Assembly (NCBI GenBank): GCA_903866825.1
Contig: CAIPPE010000070.1
Location: forward strand, 1 to 36,789
Origin: an uncultured Methylococcaceae bacterium
Lineage (GTDB): Bacteria > Pseudomonadota > Gammaproteobacteria > Methylococcales > Methylomonadaceae
Direction of reading: 5' to 3'
Length of the DNA stretch: 36,789 nucleotides
The notes below the pieces were generated by a model, which worked only from the letters and a program-made list of their open reading frames with translations, was not told where the DNA came from and did not search any database. This document shows positions 8,146-16,852 of this stretch, piece by piece (the stretch's first letter is position 1; every line of letters begins with the position of its first letter). The position numbers and the translations under genes were made by a program.

Positions 8146-8361
8146 CTACTCTTCTGATTTAGAACTATTTGACTTAGCTCTTTTTCTAATATAGAGAACT
8201 ACGCCAGTTAGAAGCGCGATAGCAGCTGTACCTGAAGCTGCATCTATCTCAGGAGCTGGTGGACAAACAAGTGTATTACATACTGCTGCCCAAACATTAT
8301 TAGCACTAAAGAGAAGTACAGCCAGCATTGTAACGGTTAAAAATTTTTGTTTTATCTTCAT
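8146..8361 (-). CDS. VPEID-CTERM sorting-domain protein (very short)
   Basis: This 71-residue protein consists almost entirely of processing signals. Residues 1-25 form a signal peptide (MKIKQK, a hydrophobic core, then VWA before the likely cut). Only about 11 residues follow, with two cysteines (CNTLVC, 28-33). Then comes APEID at 36-40, a variant of the VPEID motif, a transmembrane helix (about 44-58) and a basic tail (IRKRAK). This tripartite C-terminus defines VPEID-CTERM proteins, predicted substrates of exosortase E. The gene is divergent from the exosortase E gene, with 282 bp between the starts. After removal of both ends the mature product would be a peptide of roughly a dozen residues, so its job may be as a modified peptide or anchor. 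Cleavage is a family prediction, not shown here. Confidence 0.82.
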   Translation of the reverse strand: MKIKQKFLTVTMLAVLLFSANNVWAAVCNTLVCPPAPEIDAASGTAAIALLTGVVLYIRKRAKSNSSKSEE

Positions 8362-8643
8362 AGTCGCACCTTCTTGTTGGAAAAAATCATTATTACTCGA
8401 TGTTCAAATTTACTGTTTATTGATTGAACCAATAAAGAATAAACAAACACAAAAAAGTAAGCATCGAGGAATAAAGAAATAGCCATAGATTGAACTTCTA
8501 CCCTTGATAAATAATAGACTTATTTCAATCAAAGTCAATAATGCTTTGTTAAAATATCCATGTATTTGCTAATAGAACTTGAGATAAGCTGTTTATTTAT
8601 GGCAAGATTAACAGTACCGCCGTCAAATTAATTTAAATAGCAA

Positions 8644-10287
8644 ATGCCAACATTGTTTACTTCTAACCAATCTCTTACTTATTATCTACGTTTGAGCTTT
8701 GTTTTTTTACTTCTATTAATCGAAATAGTCAGCTTGACTGGGCTTTTTGATTTTCATGTGGAAGAGCTTAAAAACAGTGAAAATACCTTCATTCGCTTGA
8801 GTAGTTTTGCCTCTTCACTGCTTAAGTTTTTGGTTTCCTTTGTTGCAGCATTTTTCCTTTTGATTAGCCCTCGTATTTTAGAAATATTCCAGTCTCTCAA
8901 AAACACTGAACATACCTGGACAAAATGGCTAGTCATTCAATTATTAACTTTTGCTCTACTCGTACTTTATACCAGCCTGATTCTCCCTGACTCCAGTTCT
9001 AATATCATCCCATCGTTTGGTCTATCTCTTAACCTAGAGGCAAAATGGTTTGCCGTTTGGTTTGCTTTGGCTGGCTTTACATTTCTTTCCTGGCTACTCA
9101 CTTTTGCACCCAAATCTTTTTGGATACAACTGTTTCTCTCCGAATATCGGGCAATGTTGATGGCAGTACTAACTGCAACAATAATCTGGCTAGCAGTTTT
9201 AATGTCAGACAAAATTGGAGCTCCAGTTGCAGATGTTTCAATAAAATATGCCCATGAAATACTACTTTTGTTCTTCCCATTTGTCAGTTATAACTTTGAT
9301 GGCAAGATATTGGGATTAAAATTATTTGAGATAGAAATTTCTCCCGGTTGTTCAGGCTATGAAGGCATGGTCATGATCACTGTTTTTACTGCGCTGTATA
9401 TCTGGCTATTCCACAAGCACTTAAAATTTCCTCATGTATTTTTACTTTTTCCTGTAGGTATTGTGGCAATTTGGATTGCCAATCTGATTAGAATTGTATC
9501 GATGATCATTTTTGGAGAATATGTTTCCCGAAACATTGCTATGGGTGGATTACACTCACAAGCAGGTTGGATCAATTTTACACTTATTGCAATTGCCCTC
9601 ATAACACTGGCTCATTTTATATTTGCCAGAAAAAAAACAAATCGAAAAATATCACTGACGCCCTCTTTAAATACCGCATTACTTATCCCCTTTTTGGTAA
9701 TGATGGGTTTGTTAATGATTAGTTCAGCGCTCTCGGCAGGCTTCGAAACATTTTATCCATTACGTATTGGCATTTGTGCTGCCGTATTATGGTATTGCCG
9801 TCCCGCTTATCGAACACTCAATTGGGGTTGGTCATGGCAAGCAGTTATGATCGGTGTAGCTGTTTTCATAATGTGGATATTGCTTGAACCCTCAACAACC
9901 GATAAAAGCAACAGTCTCCCAGATCACTTATCAAAACTATCAAACTGGTTCATGATTACCTGGCTGTTTTTTCGTGTAATGGGTTCCGTCATTGTTATTC
10001 CAATTGTAGAAGAATTTGCTTTTCGCGGTTATTTGCTACGCTACTTTATACCTGATTTTGAAAAAAGCTCAGTAGTCCACTTTACCTGGATTTCCTTTAT
10101 TGTCTCTTCTGTTATGTTTGGATTAATGCATGGACGTTGGGTGGCAGGCATACTGGCTGGAATGGCATTTGCCATAGCGCTGTATCGAAGAGGTTATCTT
10201 TCTGATGCTATTGTTGCCCATGGCGTAGCAAATGCACTGATTGCCGCGAATGTTTTATTATTAAATCAGTGGTCACTGTGGGAATAG
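8644..10287 (+). CDS. xrtE: Exosortase E / CPBP protease fusion (VPEID-CTERM system)
   Basis: A 547-residue integral membrane protein joining two proteases. The N-terminal part (about 1-335) is an exosortase with the expected catalytic set: C236 in SPGCSGYEG, R283 in NLIRIVS and H304 in GGLHSQAGW. The C-terminal part (about 340-547) is a CPBP/CAAX-type intramembrane protease with E456-E457 and R461 in EEFAFRGYLLR, H496 in FGLMHGRW and H526 in AHGVANAL. This fusion is the exosortase E type paired with VPEID-CTERM proteins, and such a substrate is encoded divergently next door. The start is the ATG at 8644; no good Shine-Dalgarno is seen. The exosortase probably cuts at the PEID motif, and the fused CPBP domain may perform a second cleavage; the latter is inference. 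Confidence 0.9.
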   Translation: MPTLFTSNQSLTYYLRLSFVFLLLLIEIVSLTGLFDFHVEELKNSENTFIRLSSFASSLLKFLVSFVAAFFLLISPRILEIFQSLKNTEHTWTKWLVIQLLTFALLVLYTSLILPDSSSNIIPSFGLSLNLEAKWFAVWFALAGFTFLSWLLTFAPKSFWIQLFLSEYRAMLMAVLTATIIWLAVLMSDKIGAPVADVSIKYAHEILLLFFPFVSYNFDGKILGLKLFEIEISPGCSGYEGMVMITVFTALYIWLFHKHLKFPHVFLLFPVGIVAIWIANLIRIVSMIIFGEYVSRNIAMGGLHSQAGWINFTLIAIALITLAHFIFARKKTNRKISLTPSLNTALLIPFLVMMGLLMISSALSAGFETFYPLRIGICAAVLWYCRPAYRTLNWGWSWQAVMIGVAVFIMWILLEPSTTDKSNSLPDHLSKLSNWFMITWLFFRVMGSVIVIPIVEEFAFRGYLLRYFIPDFEKSSVVHFTWISFIVSSVMFGLMHGRWVAGILAGMAFAIALYRRGYLSDAIVAHGVANALIAANVLLLNQWSLWE

Positions 10288-10305
10288 TCTTTAAAGATTA
10301 GTAAG

Positions 10306-10354
10306 GAATTCAACTATCCCAGAATGTATTAAACCTATGAAAGGATAGTAATTC
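10306..10354. repeat. Inverted repeat downstream of the exosortase gene
   Basis: GAATTCAACTATCC (10306-10319) pairs with GGATAGTAATTC (10343-10354) as a 12-bp stem with a two-base bulge and a loop of about 23 nt. It follows the exosortase stop codon by 19 bp. No T-run follows on either strand, so it is either a weak terminator or an mRNA 3' stabiliser. Confidence 0.35.
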
Positions 10355-10424
10355 TCAATTTAAAACCCTGTACAATAAGGCCCTTTAACATCACTCTTGA
10401 TCAGTACAAAAAAGCCACCGCTCA

Positions 10425-11147
10425 ATGAAGCACCTGCCAATTTTAATACTCCTTCTCTCCAGCATCCCTTTCAACACTCATGCAAAAGGTAAAGGGAAAG
10501 CCAAAATTAAATTACGTACTAACCCAAACCAGATTGAGGATGTCTGGACACTCACTAATGAGCTCAACTATTACCACGTACCTAACCAGACCTACCAAAA
10601 TACCTTGTATGAAAATATTACCCTAGACTACTCAGCCATTAATGGTTGGGACTTTCAGCTAGCTTCTTATAATATTCCTCTGGTTGGTGGTGGAGCCCAG
10701 AATTACCAGGCAGACACCTATTTTAATATTTCTAAGACTTTCATTGTTAGCGAAGACTTTCAGGCTGTTTTCGGCGCTCAAAACGGTACCACTATCCCCC
10801 ATTCCAACAACCCCAGACAACTCCATAACGCTGACTATGCGCTTGCCGTTTACCAACCCTCCAGACAAATTAACCTCCATGTCGGGCCCTATTGGGTCAA
10901 TAAAGCCCTCTCCACGACCACAGACTATCTTGGCTACACGGGCGGCTTTAACATTGAAGTGTTAGAGAACCTGCTAACACTTCAGGCGGATTATTTTAGT
11001 GGTAACAACAACCTCTCGGGCGCTGTATTCAATACCTGGATACGCGTTCACCCTATAGCACAGGTTTACTTTGGTGTGGGTGTACCAGAAACCAACTCCG
11101 GCAATGAGTTTTATGGCACGGTAGGGTTCTCTGTAGCTAATAAGTAG
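10425..11147 (+). CDS. Secreted protein, probable outer-membrane beta-barrel
   Basis: The 240-residue protein starts with a signal peptide (MKHLPILILLLSSIPFNTHA, cut about residue 20) and then a basic stretch (KGKGKAKIKLR). The remainder alternates polar and aromatic residues in short strands (for example WDFQLASYNIPLVGGG and VYFGVGVPET) and ends in GTVGFSVANK, which suggests a small barrel. No known domain is recognised with certainty. It follows the exosortase gene by 137 bp on the same strand and converges with the sterol reductase gene, whose stop is 10 bp away. It has no PEP-CTERM-type tail, so it is not an evident exosortase substrate. Confidence 0.6.
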   Translation: MKHLPILILLLSSIPFNTHAKGKGKAKIKLRTNPNQIEDVWTLTNELNYYHVPNQTYQNTLYENITLDYSAINGWDFQLASYNIPLVGGGAQNYQADTYFNISKTFIVSEDFQAVFGAQNGTTIPHSNNPRQLHNADYALAVYQPSRQINLHVGPYWVNKALSTTTDYLGYTGGFNIEVLENLLTLQADYFSGNNNLSGAVFNTWIRVHPIAQVYFGVGVPETNSGNEFYGTVGFSVANK

Positions 11148-11157
11148 TGTTTAGTCA

Positions 11158-12747
11158 TTATGCGTTAGTCAAAGTTGACCGTTGGCCAATAAGCTTCCTC
11201 ATCTCAACTGGCGATACCCTGCCTTTTGAAGATACTTTTTCATAAACCTCTTCAAAGGCTTGCTTACACAACGGCAATTGATCTCGCAAGCGGTCATAAT
11301 CAGTGTGATCAAACATGCGTCTAAAATCGTCTCTACTCAACATCGTTTTTGCATACAAGGCCTGGTAGCCGTGATGATCCAAAACAAACTGCTCAAGTAA
11401 AGGTAAGGCCCGGTTATTATCAAAGTCCTTTTTAACGGGTGTACCATAAGCCCCAATATCCACGTACATTTCATCCACTGTGCCGTCATTCTTTCTGAGT
11501 GGATGAACAAAACCTTGCTGCTGTGCATTATCCAAAACAGCCATAGGTGATAGCCATAAAGGATAAAGATTAAAATAATCATCAAAATACTGGATGGATT
11601 GTTTCAAATAGCCAATGGGCATCAGCATGTCTTGCACGACATGAAACTTCTCTCTTAATCTGCGGGTCGTTTCTGTTTCGGTATATTTCAGTAACTCAAT
11701 ACTGGGGGGTAACGCCCAACCTAACAAGGTTCTAAACAGCGGGTTATTTCCAAAAGGAATGATTTCTTCCATGGTCCAGAAATAACTACGGGTATGGCGA
11801 TGATAATAATCCCGTAAAGGAATGTATTCGATAGCACCACTGTCCTTTTGCAAATAGGTTTCTACATGCTTATAAAACCAGGGCTTATACCATCGTCCAA
11901 TCGGATTATAGACCCCATCTGATTCTATAGTATCTGTAAATACACCCGTCATGATAACAGCCTTATCACGACTATAAACCAGACCTTCTACAAAATCATT
12001 TTCTTCGGTATTTCTAGAGGCCGCTTCAAAGACGGTTGTCATCTGATCAAGACTAAAGACCGGCTCATAATGTACTTTGATATATTTTTTAGCGGGAACA
12101 ATTTTTAATTCTGCGGCGACAATAAAGCCCAGCGTGCCATGACTCCAAGGCACCTGATAAAACAGATCGGCATTTTCTGTCGGACTACACCGAACACATT
12201 TCCCTTCAGCGGTCACCAGATCCAGAGAAACACAGATTGATTGAAACAGACCGTATTTATGACTGCTGGACTCGATGCCAAAGCCCATAATCAAGCCGCC
12301 TACCGTTAAGCTATCCAACTCAGGCACTACCGCCAATGTCCAACCTTTGGAGATCAGATTACGTGAAATTTGTCCCATCGTCGCTAACGGCTCAACCCTG
12401 ACTGTGCTGTTTTGCTCTGAGATTTCAAGTATGTCGTAAAGTCCAATATCAATATTACGATGGGTTAATTTGTATTTAGGCACTAACTCACTCATCGTCT
12501 TCCAGCCAGAACGTGCAGTGCATAATCTTTGAGTACATCCGCCCTGCTTCCAATCTTCTATCTGATCAATGATTTTCTGTACCTTTTGATCATGTTTCGC
12601 GGGCGCACTTCTCATCTTAAACACCAACCCATTACGCACCGTTGTATAAGCGGTATAGAGTGTAGACAGGGGCAACAGAATGAGGGTAGCAAATATTCCC
12701 CGATAATGCGTGAGAATATGCTCGAAAAACTGACTGGATTTTGACAT
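11158..12747 (-). CDS. Delta(24)-sterol reductase, DHCR24-like FAD oxidoreductase
   Basis: DHCR24 reduces the C24-C25 double bond in sterol side chains using NADPH and FAD. The 529-residue protein is close in length to human DHCR24 (516) and, from memory of that sequence, shares long blocks: LTVGGLIMGFGIESSSHKYG (residues about 148-167), the NADLFYQVPWSHGTLGF region, YKPWFYKHVETYL, YYHRHTRSYFW, and IPFGNNPLFR followed by GWALPP. Residues 13-33 form a membrane segment in the same place as in the human enzyme, followed by an FAD-binding PCMH domain. Methanotrophs such as Methylococcus capsulatus make sterols with saturated side chains, so the reaction is plausible. No other sterol gene lies in the window. 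It is divergent from the Uma2 gene. Confidence 0.88.
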   Translation of the reverse strand: MSKSSQFFEHILTHYRGIFATLILLPLSTLYTAYTTVRNGLVFKMRSAPAKHDQKVQKIIDQIEDWKQGGCTQRLCTARSGWKTMSELVPKYKLTHRNIDIGLYDILEISEQNSTVRVEPLATMGQISRNLISKGWTLAVVPELDSLTVGGLIMGFGIESSSHKYGLFQSICVSLDLVTAEGKCVRCSPTENADLFYQVPWSHGTLGFIVAAELKIVPAKKYIKVHYEPVFSLDQMTTVFEAASRNTEENDFVEGLVYSRDKAVIMTGVFTDTIESDGVYNPIGRWYKPWFYKHVETYLQKDSGAIEYIPLRDYYHRHTRSYFWTMEEIIPFGNNPLFRTLLGWALPPSIELLKYTETETTRRLREKFHVVQDMLMPIGYLKQSIQYFDDYFNLYPLWLSPMAVLDNAQQQGFVHPLRKNDGTVDEMYVDIGAYGTPVKKDFDNNRALPLLEQFVLDHHGYQALYAKTMLSRDDFRRMFDHTDYDRLRDQLPLCKQAFEEVYEKVSSKGRVSPVEMRKLIGQRSTLTNA

Positions 12748-12934
12748 GGAAGTAGGCCTATATCTTTTGATTTTAAAAAAAACCGGACGATTCTAAGTTA
12801 CTTGAAACCATCGCACAACCGCACATGATCAAAACGGCAAAAGAGACTAAAAATGTTACACTTATCCAGAAAGATTTTGAGCTTTAACTTCTGTGCCTGA
12901 CGCTATCAATTAACAGCTATCCGCAAGGGGATGT

Positions 12935-13549
12935 ATGTCTAAAACAACCGATTTATCACAACTCGATTTAAATGGCATTTACACGTACGCTGATTATTTA
13001 TCCTGGCAATTTGATGATGCCATTGAGCTGATTAAAGGCAAAATTATGGCCATGAGCCCTGCTCCCAGCTCTGAACATCAGAGTATCTCTTGGCGTTTAA
13101 GTGGCGCGTTATTTATTTTTTTTAAAAACAAAGAATGTCGCGCTTTCGCAGCGCCTTTTGACGTTCGCTTATACGACCGAAGAAAATCCATCGTCGTGAA
13201 TAATGATATTTATTCTGTCGTTCAGCCTGATCTCTGCGTCATTTGCGATAAAACTAAAATCGACAGTAAAGGCTGTTTAGGTTCACCCGATTGGATTATC
13301 GAAATATTATCAAAGGGTAATTCCAAAAAAGAGATGCAGCTTAAATACCAAGTATATCAAGAAAGCGGCGTTAAAGAATACTGGCTGGTTTATCCAGGTG
13401 AAAAAGCTGTACATCAGTTTGTCCTGGATGAACAAACCGAAAAATACCAACTTCAGTACATGTACTCTGGTGAAGACATCGCCACGCCTCATTTGTTTCC
13501 AGATTGCCAGATTGATTTGCGAGAAGTGTTTGAGGATGCAATTGAATAG
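12935..13549 (+). CDS. Uma2 family endonuclease-like protein (DUF820)
   Basis: A 204-residue protein of the Uma2/DUF820 family, which has a PD-(D/E)XK nuclease fold. Conserved landmarks include IKGKIMAMSPAPSSEHQ near residues 35-51, VVQPDLCVICDKTKID near 94-109 with the likely catalytic Asp, GSPDWIIEILS near 117-127 with the likely catalytic Glu, and YQESGVKEYWLVYP near 143-156. Uma2 proteins are plentiful in cyanobacteria and some methanotrophs; their substrate is unknown. It stands at the left end of the accessory island and has no coupled partner. Confidence 0.85.
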   Translation: MSKTTDLSQLDLNGIYTYADYLSWQFDDAIELIKGKIMAMSPAPSSEHQSISWRLSGALFIFFKNKECRAFAAPFDVRLYDRRKSIVVNNDIYSVVQPDLCVICDKTKIDSKGCLGSPDWIIEILSKGNSKKEMQLKYQVYQESGVKEYWLVYPGEKAVHQFVLDEQTEKYQLQYMYSGEDIATPHLFPDCQIDLREVFEDAIE

Positions 13550-13642
13550 CTGTGCTTTCTGTATGACGGAAGTGGCTCAATTTATTTGACGTCCAATACA
13601 CTTAATCGTATAGTCAATCGCATTATTTATCGGGTTACTTAA

Positions 13643-13909
13643 ATGATAACAGCAAACGATTTAAAAACTAAAGGCATTGCCTGCTTAGAAGAAAGCCTTG
13701 CCAATCAACCAGAGACCGTGATTACCGTCCAGGGCAAAGAGTCTTTTGTAGTGATGCGGATTGATCACTACCACTACCTACGGGAAATGGAATTGAAAGC
13801 CGCGCTTTATGAAACGCAACAAGATCTTGCAGCAGGTCGGTTTAGTCAAGAAAGTATTGATGACCATGTAGCTGAGTTGTTCACGGAATTAACTGCTGAG
13901 GTTGCTTGA
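13643..13909 (+). CDS. Phd/YefM-type antitoxin, orphan
   Basis: An 88-residue protein starting MITANDLKTKGIACLEESL, with VITVQGKESFVVMRIDHYHYLRE near 26-48, the usual N-terminal DNA-binding domain of Phd/YefM antitoxins. The C-terminal half (about 50-88) is acidic and helical and would wrap around a toxin. Such proteins repress their own operon and neutralise a RelE- or Doc-type toxin normally encoded just downstream. No intact toxin ORF follows; the next 150 bp hold only short open stretches. It may be an orphan or protect against a toxin encoded elsewhere. Confidence 0.75.
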   Translation: MITANDLKTKGIACLEESLANQPETVITVQGKESFVVMRIDHYHYLREMELKAALYETQQDLAAGRFSQESIDDHVAELFTELTAEVA

Positions 13910-14059
13910 TATAGAAATCACAGTCGCCTGTATACTGGATAACGACCAAAACGTCTCCAGACCCTTTTATGTAGAAGATTACACCACGTTTATGGCGAGC
14001 ATGGAGCCCAACATTTAGAAATAAATGTTAGTTACTGAATATTATTGTAAGGTTAAAAA

Positions 14060-16171
14060 ATGATTGTTGTTCGAGGTGGTACTGGCAAACCTGTTAGTAG
14101 TCAAAAATTAGCCGATTATTTTGAAGCTAGAACAGATATAGACGGCTATTTGTATTTAGGCTATCCCATTATTGGTACGATAGAGGGTGGCTATCCAATT
14201 GATGCCTTATTTCTTTCTGATCAACATGGTGCCATTATTTTTCATCTTATTGAGGATGCTTATAAAGAAACAGTAGAACTTGCTGATATTCAGGACGAAA
14301 ACTACACAAAATTAGAGTCCAAGCTAAAGCAGCACAAGGATTTAACAAAGGGACGTAATTTAGCCGTTCAACTAAACGTTGCCACCTTTGCATCTGCATG
14401 GACAGGACGCTCAGATATCAAATCTGACTACCCTGTTTTGGTTACTGAGGGTGATTTAACAGATTTTCTAAATGCTAAAAAATGGGACGACAACCAGACA
14501 TATCAAAAACTAGTTTCTGTTATTCAATCCATCACAACGATCAGAAATAGAAATAAACGTGGCTATGTTAAAAAGATAGACTCAAAAGGAGCTAAGTTAA
14601 AGAAATTAGAGGAATCTATTGCTAATTTGGACAGACAACAAAGTACCGCTGTTATTGAGACTGTTGAAGGTGTGCAACGCATTAGAGGCTTAGCAGGCTC
14701 AGGGAAGACCATTGTACTGGCGCTAAAAGTAGCCTATTTACACGCAAAAAACCCTGATTGGCATATTGCTGTTACGTTCAACAGTAGATCACTCAAAAAT
14801 CAACTCAAGCATTTCATTACCTTATTTACTCTGGAGCACACTAACGAAGAGCCAGATTGGGACAAAATTGATATTATTCATGCTTGGGGCAGTCCTTCAA
14901 TACGTGGAATCTATTATGAAATATGCCTAAGGCATAATATTGAATATTTCGATTTTAAGACCGCTGAACTAATGGCAAAAAGTTATGGGAAGGGATTTGA
15001 TGTTGCCTGTGAAAAAGCTTACAGTGAAATCAAATCATTCCACCAATATTACGATGTTGTTTTGGTAGATGAAGCTCAGGATTTTTCACCCTATTTTTTA
15101 CGATTATGTTATCAAATTTTAAGTCAACCCAAACGCTTGGTTTATGCCTACGATGAATTGCAAAATATCAGCAATAAACAAATGTCATCACCTGAAGAAT
15201 TATTTGGCTTAGATATTAATGACAAGCCACTTGTTTCTTTACACAATACTCAAGGGAAACCTAAACAAGATATAGTTTTAGATGTGTGCTATCGAAACTC
15301 GAAGCCCATATTAGCTACAGCTCATGCTTTAGGATTTGGCATTTACAGAAAAAAAGGACTTATACAGATGTTTGATCGGCATCAACTTTGGCAGGACGTA
15401 GGTTACAAGGTTAAAGACGGAAAATTAGCAGATGGTGAGTCAGTCACTTTAAGTCGCGATGAAAAATCGAGTCCTGGATTTTTAGAGGAACACTCAACTA
15501 TTGATGATCTCATTACATTTAAAACTTTTAATAATGATGCCGAACAAATTGCTTATTTAATAGCTGAGATTGAAAAGAATATTACTGAGGATGAATTAAA
15601 ATTAGATGACATTATGGTCATTCACCCTGAACCTTACACCGCAAAACGAGCTGTTGGTACAATTAGGGAAGAATTGTTTAGTAAAGGAATAAACTCCAAT
15701 CTAGCCGGTGTAACAACAACACCTGATGAGTTTTTTAAAGATAATGCTGTTGTATTTACGCAGATATATCGTGCTAAAGGTAATGAAGCCTCTATGGTTT
15801 ATATCATTAACGCCCAGGAATGTTTTGATGCTGTTAATATCACTCAAAAACGAAATATGTTATTTACTGCACTAACTCGAAGTAAAGCATGGGTGCGTGT
15901 ATTAGGGTATGGACAGAACATGCAGGCATTACAACAAGAATTTGAACAAGTAAAAAACAATAATTTTGAGCTTAAATTTACATACCCTACCGCTGCAGAA
16001 CGTGAAAAATTAAGCATCGTTAATCGAGATATGACTGCGCAAGAGCGTAAAAAAACTGCTTCAGAAATACAATCAGCTAATGTCTTACTTCAAAGTCTAA
16101 TAAATGGTGAAATACATAAAGAAGATTTGCCCGATGATATAAGAGAGAAATTAATAAAGGAATTACTCTAA
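14060..16171 (+). CDS. SF1 (UvrD/Rep-like) helicase-type ATPase with NERD-like N-terminus
   Basis: A 703-residue protein in three parts. Residues about 25-150 resemble a NERD-type nuclease domain: GYPIDALFLSDQHGAIIFHL supplies the Asp of a D-ExK pattern, but I do not see a clear ExK, so it may be catalytically dead. Residues about 200-400 hold Walker A (RGLAGSGKT, about 210-219) and Walker B (VVLVDEAQDFSP, about 331-342). The C-terminal RecA domain has YRAKGNEASMVYI near 575 and NMLFTALTRSKAWVRV near 612, the SF1 motifs V and VI. The DUF2290 gene follows after 2 bp, so the two are surely co-translated. Adjoining toxin-antitoxin and anti-phage genes suggest a defence role, which is inference. 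Confidence 0.8.
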   Translation: MIVVRGGTGKPVSSQKLADYFEARTDIDGYLYLGYPIIGTIEGGYPIDALFLSDQHGAIIFHLIEDAYKETVELADIQDENYTKLESKLKQHKDLTKGRNLAVQLNVATFASAWTGRSDIKSDYPVLVTEGDLTDFLNAKKWDDNQTYQKLVSVIQSITTIRNRNKRGYVKKIDSKGAKLKKLEESIANLDRQQSTAVIETVEGVQRIRGLAGSGKTIVLALKVAYLHAKNPDWHIAVTFNSRSLKNQLKHFITLFTLEHTNEEPDWDKIDIIHAWGSPSIRGIYYEICLRHNIEYFDFKTAELMAKSYGKGFDVACEKAYSEIKSFHQYYDVVLVDEAQDFSPYFLRLCYQILSQPKRLVYAYDELQNISNKQMSSPEELFGLDINDKPLVSLHNTQGKPKQDIVLDVCYRNSKPILATAHALGFGIYRKKGLIQMFDRHQLWQDVGYKVKDGKLADGESVTLSRDEKSSPGFLEEHSTIDDLITFKTFNNDAEQIAYLIAEIEKNITEDELKLDDIMVIHPEPYTAKRAVGTIREELFSKGINSNLAGVTTTPDEFFKDNAVVFTQIYRAKGNEASMVYIINAQECFDAVNITQKRNMLFTALTRSKAWVRVLGYGQNMQALQQEFEQVKNNNFELKFTYPTAAEREKLSIVNRDMTAQERKKTASEIQSANVLLQSLINGEIHKEDLPDDIREKLIKELL

Positions 16172-16173
16172 GC

Positions 16174-16818
16174 ATGTTAAGTTCTGTAATTATTTTTAAC
16201 CAAATTAAGGCAATTACTTCTAAACTGATTAAAATAGGCCTATCGGCAGAACAAAACTTCCCTTCAAACGATAAAGGTCAAATCACCTATTCAGGGATGC
16301 AAGATATTTCCATTGCCATGAAAAACATCACTTATGAAGAAATTTATAAACAACTGGAAGAGACCAAAAACTATAATATCAAAATGCTTGATGGCGCTTT
16401 GATTCAAATGCTTTACAGCTTTAAAGACACTGAACTTATTGCTCATCGGTTGACTTTTTTCCCAGCCCCGAATTTAGAGAGCTTTCAGAATGAACCGGAA
16501 ATTTATGAAGATGATGAGATTTACGCTGATATTTTAGGAAAAAACATAGTTACTTTCCCAATACGTTTTGATTATGACCCCAATAACTTCGAAGAAATAA
16601 AACATCCAAAAACTCACATCACCTTAGGCCAATATAAAAACTGTAGAATTCCAATTTCTGAACCACTAACTCCTGAGCTGTTTATTGCCTTTGTTTTACG
16701 AAATTTTTATAACACTGCTTTTGAAACAAACATCAATCACTTTGTTATTAGTACTAATCGTTTCCCACAAACCATCACAGATAAAGAAAAATCCTTACTT
16801 CATCTTGGTATTTATTGA
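16174..16818 (+). CDS. DUF2290-type protein, partner of the helicase
   Basis: A 214-residue soluble protein with no signal peptide or membrane segment. The segment HPKTHITLGQYKNCRIPIS (about 149-167), followed by PLTPELFIAFVLRNFYNTAF, matches what I recall of DUF2290, a family of unknown function; I hold this with moderate confidence. Residues about 115-142 are acidic. The start codon lies 2 bp after the helicase stop, so the products are probably made in a fixed ratio and may act together. No catalytic motif is evident; it could be a recognition or effector subunit. Confidence 0.7.
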   Translation: MLSSVIIFNQIKAITSKLIKIGLSAEQNFPSNDKGQITYSGMQDISIAMKNITYEEIYKQLEETKNYNIKMLDGALIQMLYSFKDTELIAHRLTFFPAPNLESFQNEPEIYEDDEIYADILGKNIVTFPIRFDYDPNNFEEIKHPKTHITLGQYKNCRIPISEPLTPELFIAFVLRNFYNTAFETNINHFVISTNRFPQTITDKEKSLLHLGIY

Positions 16819-16852
16819 CGACTAAATTAATTACTTGTAAACAGAGAAAACC

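Noticed and set aside
11337-11585. Minus-strand 82-codon ORF
   Set aside because: It lies wholly inside the sterol reductase gene in another frame.
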